In this document: positions 20,653 to 31,700 of the stretch, one piece after another
Position numbering within the stretch: position 1 is the first letter of the stretch
How the letters are laid out: each line of letters opens with the position of its first letter
Origin: Verminephrobacter eiseniae EF01-2
GTDB taxonomy: Bacteria > Pseudomonadota > Gammaproteobacteria > Burkholderiales > Burkholderiaceae_C
Length of the DNA stretch: 64,000 bases
Assembly (NCBI RefSeq): GCF_000015565.1
Contig: NC_008786.1
Span: 2,728,001-2,792,000 of the forward strand
Reading direction: 5' to 3'
Made by a program: the position numbers and the translations under genes
Notes under the pieces: model-generated
Told to the model about the DNA's origin: nothing
The model's database searches: none
The model's input: only the letters and a program-made list of their open reading frames with translations

Positions 20653-23600
20653 TCACTGGGGGGGAGCAGGCGTTCGCAGGCGCAGGTGGCGTGACACCGA
20701 CTCCAGCTTTTCGCAGGTTTCCGTCCACTCCCTGTCCGGCGTGGAGGAGGGCACCAGTCCGGCGCCGGCCTGTAGCCAGCAGCGGTCGCCGCTGCGAAAG
20801 GCCGAGCGGAGCACCAGCGCGGCGTCCATGGCGCCGTTGCTGTCGACCAGCATGACGCAGCCGCTGTAGAGGCCGCGCGGCCCGGGTTCGTGGCGCCGGA
20901 TGCTGTCCAGGGCCTCGCGCTTGGGGATGCCCGATGCGGTCACTGCCGGGAACAGCTTCTCGAAGGCGCGCCAAGCGTCGCGGCCCGGGGCCAACTGGCC
21001 AGCCACGCGGGAGGCGAGGTGCTGGACGCTGCCTCTGCGATAGACATCCATGAACTCGCTCACGCGCAGGGAGTCGGGGGCGCAGACTTCGGCCATTTCT
21101 TGCAGGGTTAGCTTCACGGAGACGGCGTGTTCGGCGATTTCCTTGGCGTCCGCGAGCAACTCGCGCCGCAGCCGTTCATCTTTTGCGGTATCTCCGGACA
21201 GCGCGCGCGTGCCGGCCAGCGGCTGGGTGGAGACCCGGCCGCTGGCGTCGATCTCCACCACGGTCTCTGGGCTGAAGCCATAGGCCTCGAAGTCGCCATC
21301 GCGCAGGAGGAAGGAGCGGGCGGGCGTGTTGAATCGGCGGCCCACAAGGTAGCTCGACACCATGTCGAGAGCGGCCGGCGCCTCGGCGGTCCGCGACAGG
21401 ATGACCTTCTGGTAGGCATGCGCCTGCATCTCGCCGACGGCGGCGGCGACGCGTTGCTTGTAGGCGTGCTCGGTGCCCGAGTCCCGGGCGATCTCGACGG
21501 GCTGGCCGATCTCCGGTCCGGAGGAGGCGTCCTGGGCGGCCACCAGGGTTTCCATCGCTGCCAGATCGGCGGGGTCCAGGGCGCGGATCAGGGCCTCGCC
21601 CGATCGCAGGCGGATCTCGCTGCGTGGGATGGACAGTTTGAGGAGCGGCCGCGTGCCCGAGGTGCCGCCGAGGCCGTGGATCAGGTGCGCCAGTTCGAAA
21701 TCGGCGCGGCCATACGCGCGCCAGCCTTCGAACGGAATGCCGGCAAGGGCCTGTGCGACACCCGCGCAAGGGGGCAGTGCCTTCCAGGCGGCACCGTTGC
21801 TGCGGCGGACCGTTCCGTCGGCGTCGATCGTGACGTCGAGGACGGAGTCCAGTCCGATGCTCCATTCGCTGCCGTGTTCGTACAGCGTGTAGTGCTGCGA
21901 CGAGAGGTTGCGGGCCAGTCGGGCCGCCAGCGCCAGCGGCGCGGTGGCCACGGCCATGCGGCGTTCGGCATAGCGTGCGATCGCCGGGGCCGGGGCCTGG
22001 GACGGTGCCGTGGCGCCGGAGGTGCGCCGTTCCTGGGCGATTGCGATCAGCCGATGCTTGTCGATCTTGCCCACCGGGGTCAGGGGCCAGTGGGTGAGGA
22101 CTTCGGCTTGGTCCGGCAACTTGAATGTGCTCAGGCCGCGCTCGCGCAGGGCCTCCCGCAGGCCGCCCATGTTGATCGGGGTGTCCTGCGGTTGAACGAA
22201 GGCGCAGATCCGCTCGCCCAGCAAGGCGTCGGGGACGCCGACGACCGCTGCGGCGCGCACGCCTGGGAGATGGCCGAGCGCAAACTCCACTTCGGCCGCG
22301 GAGATCTTCTCGCCGCCCCGCTGGATCTGTTCTTTGATGCGGCCTTCGACGATCAGGTTGCCGGCCGGGTCCCGGCGCACCAGGTCGCCGGTGCGGTAGT
22401 AGCCGTCGCGGGTGAAGCTGCCGGCATTGTGCTCGGGTGCGCGGTAGTAGCCGCGAATGGTGTAGGGGCCTCGGGTGAGCAACTGCCCTACCTCGCCAGG
22501 GGGCACATCCTGATCGTGCTCGTCCACGATGCGCACCTCGTCCTGCGGCGAGAGCGGGCGTCCCTGGGTGTGGATGATGGCGTCCTCCGGATCGTCGAGC
22601 CGGGTGTAGCACAGCAGTCCTTCGGCCATGCCGAACACCTGCTGCAACCGGCAGCCCAGGGCCTGCGGCAGGCGCCGGGCCAGCAGGGGCGCAAGCCGCG
22701 AGCCGCCGACCTGCACGAGGCGCAGGCTCGACAGGTCGCTGTCTTCCCATTCGCGGGCCTGCACCCAGAGCTGCGCCAGGGGGGGCACTAGCGCCAGGTG
22801 GGTGACGCGCTCGCGCTCGATCAGGGGCATCGCTTCGTCGCAGCTCGCCGTGCGGGACAGCACGACGGTTCCACCCTGCGCCAGCGTGCCGAGCACGCCG
22901 GGGCAGGCCAGGGTGAAGTTGTGGGCAACCGGCAGCACGGCGAGGTACACCGTGCTCTCGTCCAGCCCGCACAGATCGGCCGAGGCGGTGAAGTTGTAGG
23001 CGTAGTCGGCGTGGGTGCGCGGAATCAGCTTGGGCACGCCGGTCGTCCCGCCCGACAGCAGGAGCAGCGCGGTGTCGCCAGGCGAGGGCTCGGCCCATTC
23101 CTGCGGATCGCCGTCCAGGGTCGCGAGCTCGTGCGCGCCGGGGACGTGCGGGCCGGCGCCGCCATCGATGACCACCGCGCGCAGCGAGGGGTGCGCGCGA
23201 GCCATCTCCGCAGCCAGTGGTCGGTAGTCGAAGCCGCCAACCTCGTCCGGCACGAAGTAGGCCACGGGCTCGGCGAGGCGGCAGAGTGCGTCGATGTCGT
23301 GCGCGCGCTGGGTGGGCATCGCAAGCACCGGAATGGCGCCGAGGCGCAGCAGCGCGAAGCAGACGGTGACGAAGCCGATGCTGTTGGGCAACTGCACCAT
23401 CGCGCGGTCGCCGCGGCGCAGTCCGAGCGCGTGCAGGCCTGCCGCCAGGCGATCCACGCGGCGGTCCAGTTGGGCGAACGAGATCCGGGTGTCTTCGTCC
23501 ACCAGTGCGGTGCGGTGCGCATGCCTGCTGGCCCAGCGGCGCAGGCATTCGCCTAGTGTCGCGTCACCGATCATCTGTCGGTCTGCGCTGGCCATCGAAG

Positions 23601-23790
23601 CGCATCGCGGCGTTGCATCGCTTGCCAATACGCTCGGTATGGGCTGCGCGATGCGCCTTGCGCTACGCTCCGATGGCTGCGCGCAGCCTACGACATCTGA
23701 TCGGTGACGCGACACCAGCGGGGGAGGGCCTTCGCGATGGCCGGAGGGCCGAGTGGCGTCGGGAGAGATGGTGCGGGTACGTGTGTCCAT
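20653..23790 (-). CDS. ybtE-ybtS: Fused salicyl-AMP ligase and salicylate synthase
   Basis: One 1045-residue frame holds two enzymes that are separate in Yersinia. Residues ~80-600 are an aryl-acid adenylating enzyme of the YbtE/PchD/EntE type (LLLSGGTTGVPKLIPRTH, GMAEGLLCYTRLDD, YRTGDLVRRD, GRIKEQIQRGGEKI). After a Pro/Ala linker, residues ~620-1040 are a chorismate-using salicylate synthase of the YbtS/Irp9/MbtI type (QPLAGTRALSGD, HAVSVKLTLQEMAEVC, FPAVTASGIPKREAL, LQAGAGLV). It would make salicylate from chorismate and load it on the NRPS carrier domain. ATG 23790 sits 4 bp after the thioesterase stop. MITE-C adds residues 26-79 in the N-terminal lead before the ligase fold, where it may be harmless. 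Confidence 0.9.
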   Translation of the reverse strand: MDTRTRTISPDATRPSGHREGPPPLVSRHRSDVVGCAQPSERSARRIAQPIPSVLASDATPRCASMASADRQMIGDATLGECLRRWASRHAHRTALVDEDTRISFAQLDRRVDRLAAGLHALGLRRGDRAMVQLPNSIGFVTVCFALLRLGAIPVLAMPTQRAHDIDALCRLAEPVAYFVPDEVGGFDYRPLAAEMARAHPSLRAVVIDGGAGPHVPGAHELATLDGDPQEWAEPSPGDTALLLLSGGTTGVPKLIPRTHADYAYNFTASADLCGLDESTVYLAVLPVAHNFTLACPGVLGTLAQGGTVVLSRTASCDEAMPLIERERVTHLALVPPLAQLWVQAREWEDSDLSSLRLVQVGGSRLAPLLARRLPQALGCRLQQVFGMAEGLLCYTRLDDPEDAIIHTQGRPLSPQDEVRIVDEHDQDVPPGEVGQLLTRGPYTIRGYYRAPEHNAGSFTRDGYYRTGDLVRRDPAGNLIVEGRIKEQIQRGGEKISAAEVEFALGHLPGVRAAAVVGVPDALLGERICAFVQPQDTPINMGGLREALRERGLSTFKLPDQAEVLTHWPLTPVGKIDKHRLIAIAQERRTSGATAPSQAPAPAIARYAERRMAVATAPLALAARLARNLSSQHYTLYEHGSEWSIGLDSVLDVTIDADGTVRRSNGAAWKALPPCAGVAQALAGIPFEGWRAYGRADFELAHLIHGLGGTSGTRPLLKLSIPRSEIRLRSGEALIRALDPADLAAMETLVAAQDASSGPEIGQPVEIARDSGTEHAYKQRVAAAVGEMQAHAYQKVILSRTAEAPAALDMVSSYLVGRRFNTPARSFLLRDGDFEAYGFSPETVVEIDASGRVSTQPLAGTRALSGDTAKDERLRRELLADAKEIAEHAVSVKLTLQEMAEVCAPDSLRVSEFMDVYRRGSVQHLASRVAGQLAPGRDAWRAFEKLFPAVTASGIPKREALDSIRRHEPGPRGLYSGCVMLVDSNGAMDAALVLRSAFRSGDRCWLQAGAGLVPSSTPDREWTETCEKLESVSRHLRLRTPAPPQ
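23554..23717 (-). repeat. MITE-C, in-frame element near the N-terminus of the ligase/synthase
   Basis: 164 bp in the reverse orientation relative to copies A, D, F and G on the plus strand. One end has decayed from TA to CA, so the preceding codon is CTG instead of CTA, and a few internal bases differ. It adds 54 codons after Leu25, joining GHREGPPPL to GECLRRWASRHAH when removed. The frame is open across it. Confidence 0.93.
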
Positions 23791-23794
23791 GGTG

Positions 23795-24568
23795 TCACCT
23801 GGCGTCAATGCCTGTGGAGTGGAATTCGAAGCGGCGCGCGATGTGGCCCAGAAAGGCCCGTGGCCGCCGTGTGGCGTAGAAATGATCTCCTGCGATGGCG
23901 ACCGGGCCTTGCGCGTCGCGCAGCCAGTGCGTCCATTCCGCCACCTCGCTGCGATCAGCTTCTTCGTCGTTGCTTCCGTGGATGAGCAAGGCCGGGGTGC
24001 GCAGGCGTTGCGAGTCTGGTGGGCAGGGTCGGTGGTAGGTTTCGGTGGCGCGCAAGTCGGCGCGCAGCATGGGTAGGAACAGGGCCAGCAGCGCGGGGTC
24101 GGACAGCAGCTCGGGGCTGCAGCCACCGATGTCGACGAGCTGCGTGAGGAAGGCAGTGTCGTCCAGAGCGCTGAGCCGCCGGCGCCCCCGCAGGTGGGGC
24201 GCGTGGCAGCCGGACAGCACGAGGCCGGCCGGTGATTCGCCCTGCCGCTCCAGGAGCGCGCAGACCTCGAACGCCACCTGGGCGCCCATGCTGTGGCCGG
24301 CGAGGAGGGCCTGTTCCGGTGCGATGCCCGCGGCGGCGAGCGCCTCGACCAGTTGCGCGGCGAGGGTGCCGATGTCCGCGGCACAGGCCTCGCGCATGCG
24401 ATGGTCGCGGCCGGGATAGATGGCCAGGGACACGTTCAGCCCTGGATCCCCGATGCCGTGCCAGCCGCGGAACGCGCCGCCGCTGCCGCCCGCGAACGGG
24501 CACATCACCACGTGGAGCGCCGCGTCCGGTGCTTCCACGATCGCGCGCAGCATGCCGCCCGGCATCAT
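23795..24568 (-). CDS. ybtT: Type II thioesterase (YbtT-like)
   Basis: A 257-residue alpha/beta hydrolase of the NRPS-associated external thioesterase family. It starts VVMCPFAGGSGGAFRGWH and has the nucleophile elbow GHSMGAQVAFEV (Ser ~96), a late aspartate in PALLIHGSNDEE and a histidine in IAGDHFYATR, completing the triad. These proteins free stalled or mis-primed carrier domains. It overlaps the ybtU-like stop (ATGATG) and is followed 4 bp later by the ligase/synthase. A second, truncated homolog lies at 51.7-52.3 kb. Confidence 0.9.
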   Translation of the reverse strand: MMPGGMLRAIVEAPDAALHVVMCPFAGGSGGAFRGWHGIGDPGLNVSLAIYPGRDHRMREACAADIGTLAAQLVEALAAAGIAPEQALLAGHSMGAQVAFEVCALLERQGESPAGLVLSGCHAPHLRGRRRLSALDDTAFLTQLVDIGGCSPELLSDPALLALFLPMLRADLRATETYHRPCPPDSQRLRTPALLIHGSNDEEADRSEVAEWTHWLRDAQGPVAIAGDHFYATRRPRAFLGHIARRFEFHSTGIDAR

Positions 24569-25701
24569 TGCGCGGCTTCCCGTTCGAGGCCGAGCGGCGC
24601 GGCCAGCTCCTGCAGACCCAGGATGCGCGGCGCAGGCAGGCGGCGTTCATGGGCCGGTCCGGCGCAGCGTAGCGCCTGCTGCCACAGCCGGGCCAGGGCT
24701 TGCTGGTAGTCCGGCCGGAAGGCGCAGGGGACGGCAGCGCCGTCCAGGTGCCGGTTCAGCATCTGCAGCACCCGGCCCACGCCGCAGGGCCCATCGACCT
24801 CGAAGGCATGGCGCCAGTCTGGAGGCGCAGGATGGACCACGTGCGTGCTGGGGTGCGCGAACGGGTCATTGTCTGCGTCCCCCGCGCTGCGGTAGAGGCT
24901 CTGCCCGTTGTCGCGGTGGCGCGGGTCGTACAGCGCCGATGTCCAGAGGACCGGCCCGTGGCTCGCTTCCAGCGACAGGTAGCCGGAAGGCCAGCCCAGC
25001 GTGAGCTGGTGCATGGCCAGACTGTGCAGGTCGGGGTCCTCGGGGTCCAGGTAGGTCTGCAAGCGCAGCGCCGCCCGGCATCCCCCCAGGTCCAGCCGCA
25101 GCAGGCGGAAGGCCCTGTCCTCGTCGGCCGTGGCCTCCACCGTGGCGTTGCCTGCGGCGCGGTCCGCACCACAGGCCTGCAGCAGCAGATCGAGTGACGA
25201 GTAGAGCAATTGCCGGCTTGTGGTCAGGTGCGCGAAATGCGCCGCCTCGCCATCCAGCAACTGCCGCACGCGCAGGGCCCGTTCGATCCAGCACTGCCCG
25301 GCCAGGGTGTGCGCGTAGTAGCTGTTGATCCAGTAGGCGCAGTCCCGGTCGCGGGCCAACTCCTGCAGGCGCGCGGCGTCGTCCGGGTGCATGGGGTGTT
25401 CTTGCACCACGTGCATCCCGCGCCGCAGGAAGGCCTCGGCCAGTGCAGTGCCGGTGCCGCCCACCACGGTCGAGCGCACCACCACGCAGGCAATGTCGAT
25501 TCCGTCCGGCACCTGGTCCACGCTGGTGTAGAGCGGAATGCCGAAGGCATGGGCCAGTTGCTGCGCCCGCAGGCTGCCGGTCGCCAGCAGGCCCGCCAGC
25601 TCCAGGCCGGGCTGGGCCTGCAGGAAGGCGTTGAGGTACATCTCGCCGAACTTGGCGCCGGCGATCAGGACGCGCCGGGTTTTCGGGGTAGAGGCGTTCA
25701 T
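24565..25701 (-). CDS. ybtU: Thiazolinyl imide reductase (YbtU/Irp3/PchG-like)
   Basis: A 378-residue NAD(P)H-dependent oxidoreductase with an N-terminal Rossmann fold (RVLIAGAKFGEMYLNAFLQ) and the family stretches GIDIACVVVRSTVVGGTG, VVQEHPMHPDD and YWINSYYAHTLAG. Homologs reduce one thiazoline ring of the enzyme-bound intermediate to thiazolidine during yersiniabactin and pyochelin assembly. The ATG overlaps the stop of the irp1-like gene (ATGA) and the stop overlaps the thioesterase start, so its expression is tied to the synthetase operon. Confidence 0.92.
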   Translation of the reverse strand: MNASTPKTRRVLIAGAKFGEMYLNAFLQAQPGLELAGLLATGSLRAQQLAHAFGIPLYTSVDQVPDGIDIACVVVRSTVVGGTGTALAEAFLRRGMHVVQEHPMHPDDAARLQELARDRDCAYWINSYYAHTLAGQCWIERALRVRQLLDGEAAHFAHLTTSRQLLYSSLDLLLQACGADRAAGNATVEATADEDRAFRLLRLDLGGCRAALRLQTYLDPEDPDLHSLAMHQLTLGWPSGYLSLEASHGPVLWTSALYDPRHRDNGQSLYRSAGDADNDPFAHPSTHVVHPAPPDWRHAFEVDGPCGVGRVLQMLNRHLDGAAVPCAFRPDYQQALARLWQQALRCAGPAHERRLPAPRILGLQELAAPLGLEREAAQ

Positions 25702-28700
25702 GCGGTCTGCTCTTTCATTCCGTTGTGGCGCTGCTGCCATTGGCGGATCAAGCCCGCGGCAAGCCCGGCCGCCGTTTCATCCATCACCAACTGCCAGTGG
25801 TCGGCGTCGAGCGTGTGCCGCTGCGCATCGGGCGCCCAGAGCGACCAGTCGTGCTCGGCAGGCGTCCAGTGCGCGGGACGCTGGTTCGCGCTCAGCCACA
25901 GGCACGGAACGGGCAACGGCTCCGGTGCGGGATGGCGGGCCAGCATCTCCAGCAGATGGGCGATGCGGTCGATCCAGCCGCGTGCCTGCGCCGGATCGGG
26001 CTCGGAGGCCAGCAGGCCCGCCGCCGCCGCATTGCGCGCGAAGCAGGCGACCTGCTCGTCGGGGCCGAGCTGTTCCAGGTCGTCCGGCAGCGGCACCTGG
26101 ACCCTGCCGTTGGCGATCAGGCGCAGGAGCGCTGCGCGGTCGGCGAAGGCGAAGTCGGCGCGGCAGACCGGGTCGATCAGCGACAGTTCGACCTGCGCAC
26201 CGCTGTGGTGGAGCAAGCGCGCCGTTTCGGCGGCGACGAAGGCGCCATAGGACCAGCCGATCAAGGTGTATGGCCCCTGCGGCTGCTGGCGCCGGATGGC
26301 TGCCGCATGGTCTGCGGCGAGGTCTTTCAGGCTCCCGACCTTCAGGCAGTCGGGTGCCTGCAGTCCGAAGACTGCGGTGTCCAAGTGACGGGCCAGGGGC
26401 AGATAGGCACCGAGTTCGCCGTCCGACGCATGGAACACGAAGGCGCTTCCGGCCTGGCGCCCCTGGGCCAGCGAGATCGGGGTGCTGTGGGCGTTCGCTT
26501 TGAGCGGTGGTTCGAGCAGGGCGCAGAACCCCGCCAGGGTCGGATGGTTGAACAGGCCCTGCAGGCTGGCGCCGCGCAGTCCCTGCCGGTGGAGCCGGGC
26601 GATCATCCGCGTGGCGATCAGACTGTCCCCGCCGGACTGGAAGAAATCGCCGTCGCGCGGGATCGGCCGTGCGAGCAGCGCTTGCCAGATCGCGGCGACC
26701 TGCCGCTCCAGCGCAGCGCGGTCCGGTGCACCGTCGCCCCCTGCCTTTGCGGGCTGCAGGGGCACGGCAGGGGCGCAGGGGCCCGTGGCCTTGCCTGCCG
26801 TGGCCGGTGCGTCACCGGTGCCGATCCGCTCGCACTGCCGCACCCGCACGGCGGGCAGGAGATCGCCGAACCGTGCCCGCAGGTCGCGCTCGATGTCGTC
26901 GGTGCAGAGGCGGCCCGTGCGCTCCGCGCGGGCGACGATCAGGTGCTGCCGCAGCGGCGTGCGCTCTTCTCCGGGCCAGGCGATTTCCACGCCGAAGCCG
27001 GCCTGCTCCAGGGCCGTGCGCCACATCGGGAGGTCGAGCATCGGCTTGTCGTCCAGGGTGCGGACGTCCTGGTAGCCGCCCAGACTCTCGATGAAGCCGA
27101 CACTGGCCGTTTGTAGGGCGCTGTCGCGCTCGGTGGCCTCGACCATCACCAGCCTGCCGCCGGGTTTGAGCAGCGTGCCGAGGCGGCGCAGCGACCGCAC
27201 GACATGGCTGCCGTCGTGCATCACCTGCCCGGCGATGATGAGGTCGTAGCCTGCGGCGGGATGGTCGTCGAAGTCCACCGGGCGATCGATGTCGAGCAGG
27301 GCGTATTCGATCTGGGGTAGGCCGGCGAACTGCTGGCGTGCGTCGTCGAGGAACAGCGTCGATACGTCCGTGAACCGGTAGCCCGCGAGGCGCCCTTGCA
27401 GCGCCGCAAGGATATGCCGGGTGGTCGCGCCGATGCCCGCACCGACCTCCAGCACGCGCAGGTCCGACCGGCCTTCGCTCAAAGCGCCCACGACCTGCGC
27501 GGCGTGCCTGTTGAGGCAGCGGGCCGCAGGGTTGTCGCTGTAGAAAGCGCGGGCGATGGCATCGCCGTCGGCGAACATCAGCTCCAGGGGCGAGCAGGTG
27601 CCGCCCAGCAGGGCGCCATGCCGGGCCGTGCAGGTTTCCAGATAGCTGGCGATGGTGCGGCACCACGGCGCATCGGGCAGCGACGCTGTCTCGCCGGGAA
27701 CCTCGGCGAGACAGCGCTCGCACACGAAGACCCCCTCGTCCTCCCGTAGCCAGCCGCGAGCGCACAGCAGCCGCAGCCATTGCCGCACGAGGCGGCGGTA
27801 CTGCGGGAGCGCCCGCAGCCGGGCGTGGACTGCGTCGAGGCGGTGCCCCTGGCCCCTGTGTTCGAAGAGCGCATGGCTTTGCAGCGTCTCCGCAATGCCG
27901 CGCATGGCGCGTGCTTCGAGCCAGCGCCATGCGGCTTCAAGCTCGTTCTGCTGCGCGGCATCGAGCGGTTCCAGGGCGCCCGGATCGCAGGGGGCCTGCC
28001 CTGGGGGCACGCATTCCCGGTCGGCGGCCACCACCTTCACTTCCAGCACGCCGCCCTCCGGCGCGGGCGTGGCTTCGGCCTGGCGCAGGTCGGCCCGTTC
28101 GCGCAGGGCGTCTTCGATATCTTGAAGATCGATGCCGGCACCATGGGCCTGCGAAGGCCATGGGCGGCGCGCGAAGGCCTCCAGGTCGCCGCTCTCGCGC
28201 AGCTTCGCGAGGCCGGCCTGGTCCATCTGTTCCGGCCGGGCCGCCACCGTGTCCAGCACGGCGCGGTAGTCCTCGAACATGGCCCGGGCCGCGCCGCTTT
28301 CGAGCACGTCGTCCATGCAATACCAACTGAAGATGAGTTCGCCGTCGATCTCCATGACCTGGTGGTCGAGCCAGACCTGCGGCGTTTGCGTGAACACGTG
28401 AATCGGATCGCCGAGCAGGCTCGTCATGGCCTGATCGATGGCGAGGCCGTCGAGGGACATGCCGAGCATGCTGGTGAAGACCACCGGCATCAGGGGTTGG
28501 CGCTGCTGTCCGCGGCCCTTGCCGAGCTCGCGCAGCAGTTCAACGCCGTTGATCTGGCTGTGCGCGAGGCGCTGCCACAGGCGCTGCTGCGTCCGCTCGA
28601 TGGACTCGCGCAGCGGGACGGGGCGGCCGAGATCGAAATCGATCAGCAGCACCGAGGTGAAGTCGCCGATCAGCTGGCGCACCTGGGAATGGACCGGGCG

Positions 28701-31700
28701 GCGATCAAAGAAGGTGAGGTTGAGCGTGAAGTCCGGCTGCCTGGACCAGCGCTCCAGCGTGTGCGCGAACAGCGTCAGCAGCGCTGCCGACGGCGTCACG
28801 CCCCAGGACTGCCATGTCTGCTTGAGGCCGGTCCATGCGGTCCGGTCCAGCCGGGCCTGGTGGGTGGTGAGGCGCGGCTGGGTGCGGGGCTGGTCGGCCG
28901 CCAGCGGCAGGCGCGGGGCAGGGGGCAGCTCGGCGAGCCGCTCCTGCCAGTAGTGCCAGGAGCCCTGCCAGGTGTCCTCCTGGCGGCGGGCCTGCTCCGC
29001 CAGCACGTAGTCGCGGAACGTGATGGCCAGGGGCTCCAGATCCTCGCCGCGGTAGGCCAGGGCCAGATCGTCCATCATGACCTTGAAGCTCTGGACGTCG
29101 AACATGAGCAGGTCCAGGTTCATGTGCAGCCGGTAGCGCTGGCCGTCGAGCTCGCTCGCGACGAGTTCGAACAGGGGCCAGCGGTCGGCGGGCGGCACGC
29201 TGTAGGACATCGTCTGGCGCGTGTCTTCCAGGGCCTGCTGCTGCTGGCCGGCAGACAGCGCCCGCAGGTCGCGGCGCGCGATCCGGTAGGCGGGCACCTG
29301 CGGGAGGATGCGTTGCTGGCCGTCCGCGTCCACCACCATGCGCAGCATGTCGTGGCGCCGCACCAGCGCGTTCCAGGCGCGCTCGAAGCGCGCGAGGTCG
29401 AAGGCGCCGTGCCGCAGATCCCACTCGAACAGCACGTGGCAGGCCACGCCGCCGTATTCGATGAGGTCCGTGCGGCCGAGCCAGTAGGCGTGCTGGATCG
29501 GGGTCAGCGGGAAGGCGTGATGGCGGCCGGCCGCGTCGTGCTGCAGCGGCGCCGGGGCCTGCCTCGCCGGCGTGTCGGGCGCGGCTTCGCCGGCCAGATC
29601 AACGATCAACTGGCTCAGTCCGGCCACGGTGAGGTCGCGATATGCGCGTTCGGCGTCGAGGCGCACACCGAGCTGGCGCTGGATGTCGCTGCTGAGCTCC
29701 AGGAACAGCAGCGAGTCGAGTCCGAGCTGCAGCAGGTCGCGCCGGGGCGAGAGCCGGGCCGGATCATCCAGCCGCAACTGCGCCGCGATGCGCTCCGTCA
29801 GCCAGGCGGCCACGGCCTGGGCATCGTGGAGGTCTTCCGGGGCCAGGGTCTGCGCGCTGGGCCGGGCGTGCGAGGCCGGCGCCGCGGGTGCTGAGGCGCC
29901 GGTGGCGGGCGCCAGCAGGGCGCGCCGCTCGGCATCGAGCCGCTCGGACAGGACCCGCATGGCCAGCCGGTACGGCGCCCCGCGCATGACGGCCTGCTCC
30001 AGGTGCCACAGGCCTTCGGCGCTGGCGAGCAGGCCCATGCCGCCAGCCGCGAGCTGGCTCTGCAGCGCAGCCTCGGCGGCGCGGCCGGTTTCACCCCAGG
30101 CGCCCCAGGCGATGGAAACGACCGTGGGCAGCGTGTCTGGGCTTTGCGCGAGTGCGAGGCCGTCCAAGTACGCGCTGGCGAGCGCATGCGCGCCTTGGCC
30201 GGCGGCACCCAGTGCCGCAGCGGCCGATGAATAGAGCAGCAGATAGCGGCCATGGTTCAACTGCAGCCAGGCGTGCAGAGTGCGCGCGGCCTGGGCCTTC
30301 ACCGCGAGCACGGGGGCCATCCGGGACTGGTCGAGGGATGCCAGCGGGGCGTCGTGCAGCAGGCCCGCCGCGTGGATGGCCCCGGCGATGCCGCCGTCGG
30401 CCTGTAGATCTTCCAGCGCCCGCGTGAGCTGCACCGGATCGCCGACGTCGCAGGGCACCCAGTGCAGCCGGCAGCCGTACCGTTCGCTCACCGCGCGCTG
30501 GAAGTCTGCCCCGTCCGCGTGGGGGCGGGGCGCCAACAGGGCGATGCGGCGTGCGCCATGGTGGGCGAGCCATTGCACGCTGAGACGTCCCAGGCCTGCG
30601 AAGGCCCCGGTCACCACGTGCCAGCCGTCGTTTGGCAGGCCCCCTGGTGGCAGAGCGGGCGCGGCGTGGGGCTGGACGGCCAGCCGGGGCAGCAGCGGCT
30701 GGCCGTTCCGCACGGCGATCCAGCGCTGGGCGGCACCCACGGCCGTGAGGCCGGGCAGCAGGGCCTCCCAGCCGGCCTGCGCGCCTAGATCCACCACGGC
30801 GATCTCACGCCCGGGTTGTTCGGCGGCGGCCACCCGCAGCAGGCCCCAGGCCGCGTGGTGCACGGGATCGACGGCGTCGTCGGCGCGGATCTTCCAGGCG
30901 GACCGGGTGACGACCACGAGGGGTTCGTCGCCTGCAAGCGCCGCGAGCAGAGGGTTCACGACCGAGAGTGGCTCCTCGTTGCCGCTCTCCAGCACAAGCA
31001 GCGCCCGGGGCGCCTGCGGTGCCAGCCGCAGGCCCGCAGCGCGCAGCGCCTCGGCGGCTTCCGGCGTCGCATCCCGCAGAGCGAATTCCTGCGCTGCGGC
31101 ACAGGAGGGTGCTGCCGCCGACCAGTGCCACTCGTAGTGGGTTCCGGGGGCCGGCAGCGCAGCCGGGATGCCCGGTGCGGGTTCCGAGGCCGCCAGGTCG
31201 AACCGCCATCCGTCCTGAGCGTCGCAGGCCTCGATCGTGACGTGGGGGGCCGTGAACGGCGCCGCCTGCCAGCGCAGCCGCACGAGGGACAACTGCTGGG
31301 GCACCGCGGGCGTACAAGCCGGAATGAGCACGTGCCCGCTGCCGTGGCGGCGCGACAGCTCGGCGCACGCGGCGCGAACGCGCTCGTGCCACCGCTCGTC
31401 CTGGCCGGCGCAGTCGGACCAGTCCGCCAGATAGCAGCCGTCGTCGGTCAGCGGGTGGCCGAGCAAACCGTCGCCCGCACCGGCCTGCCAGGGCAGGGCG
31501 ATGGCCGGGGCGTGTCCCGGCGCGGTGGCGAGCATGACGTGTTCGCTGATGTCCGAGGTCGGCGAGCCGTCGTCGGGCAACCAATCGATGCGCTCGAAGC
31601 CAGCGGCGAGGCACTGCTCCTTCCAGCGCGCGGTGGTGAGGAACAGCTCGCCGCCCCGGGCTTGCTCGTCGTGAAGCGGTGCGACCAGCGGGCCGAACAC

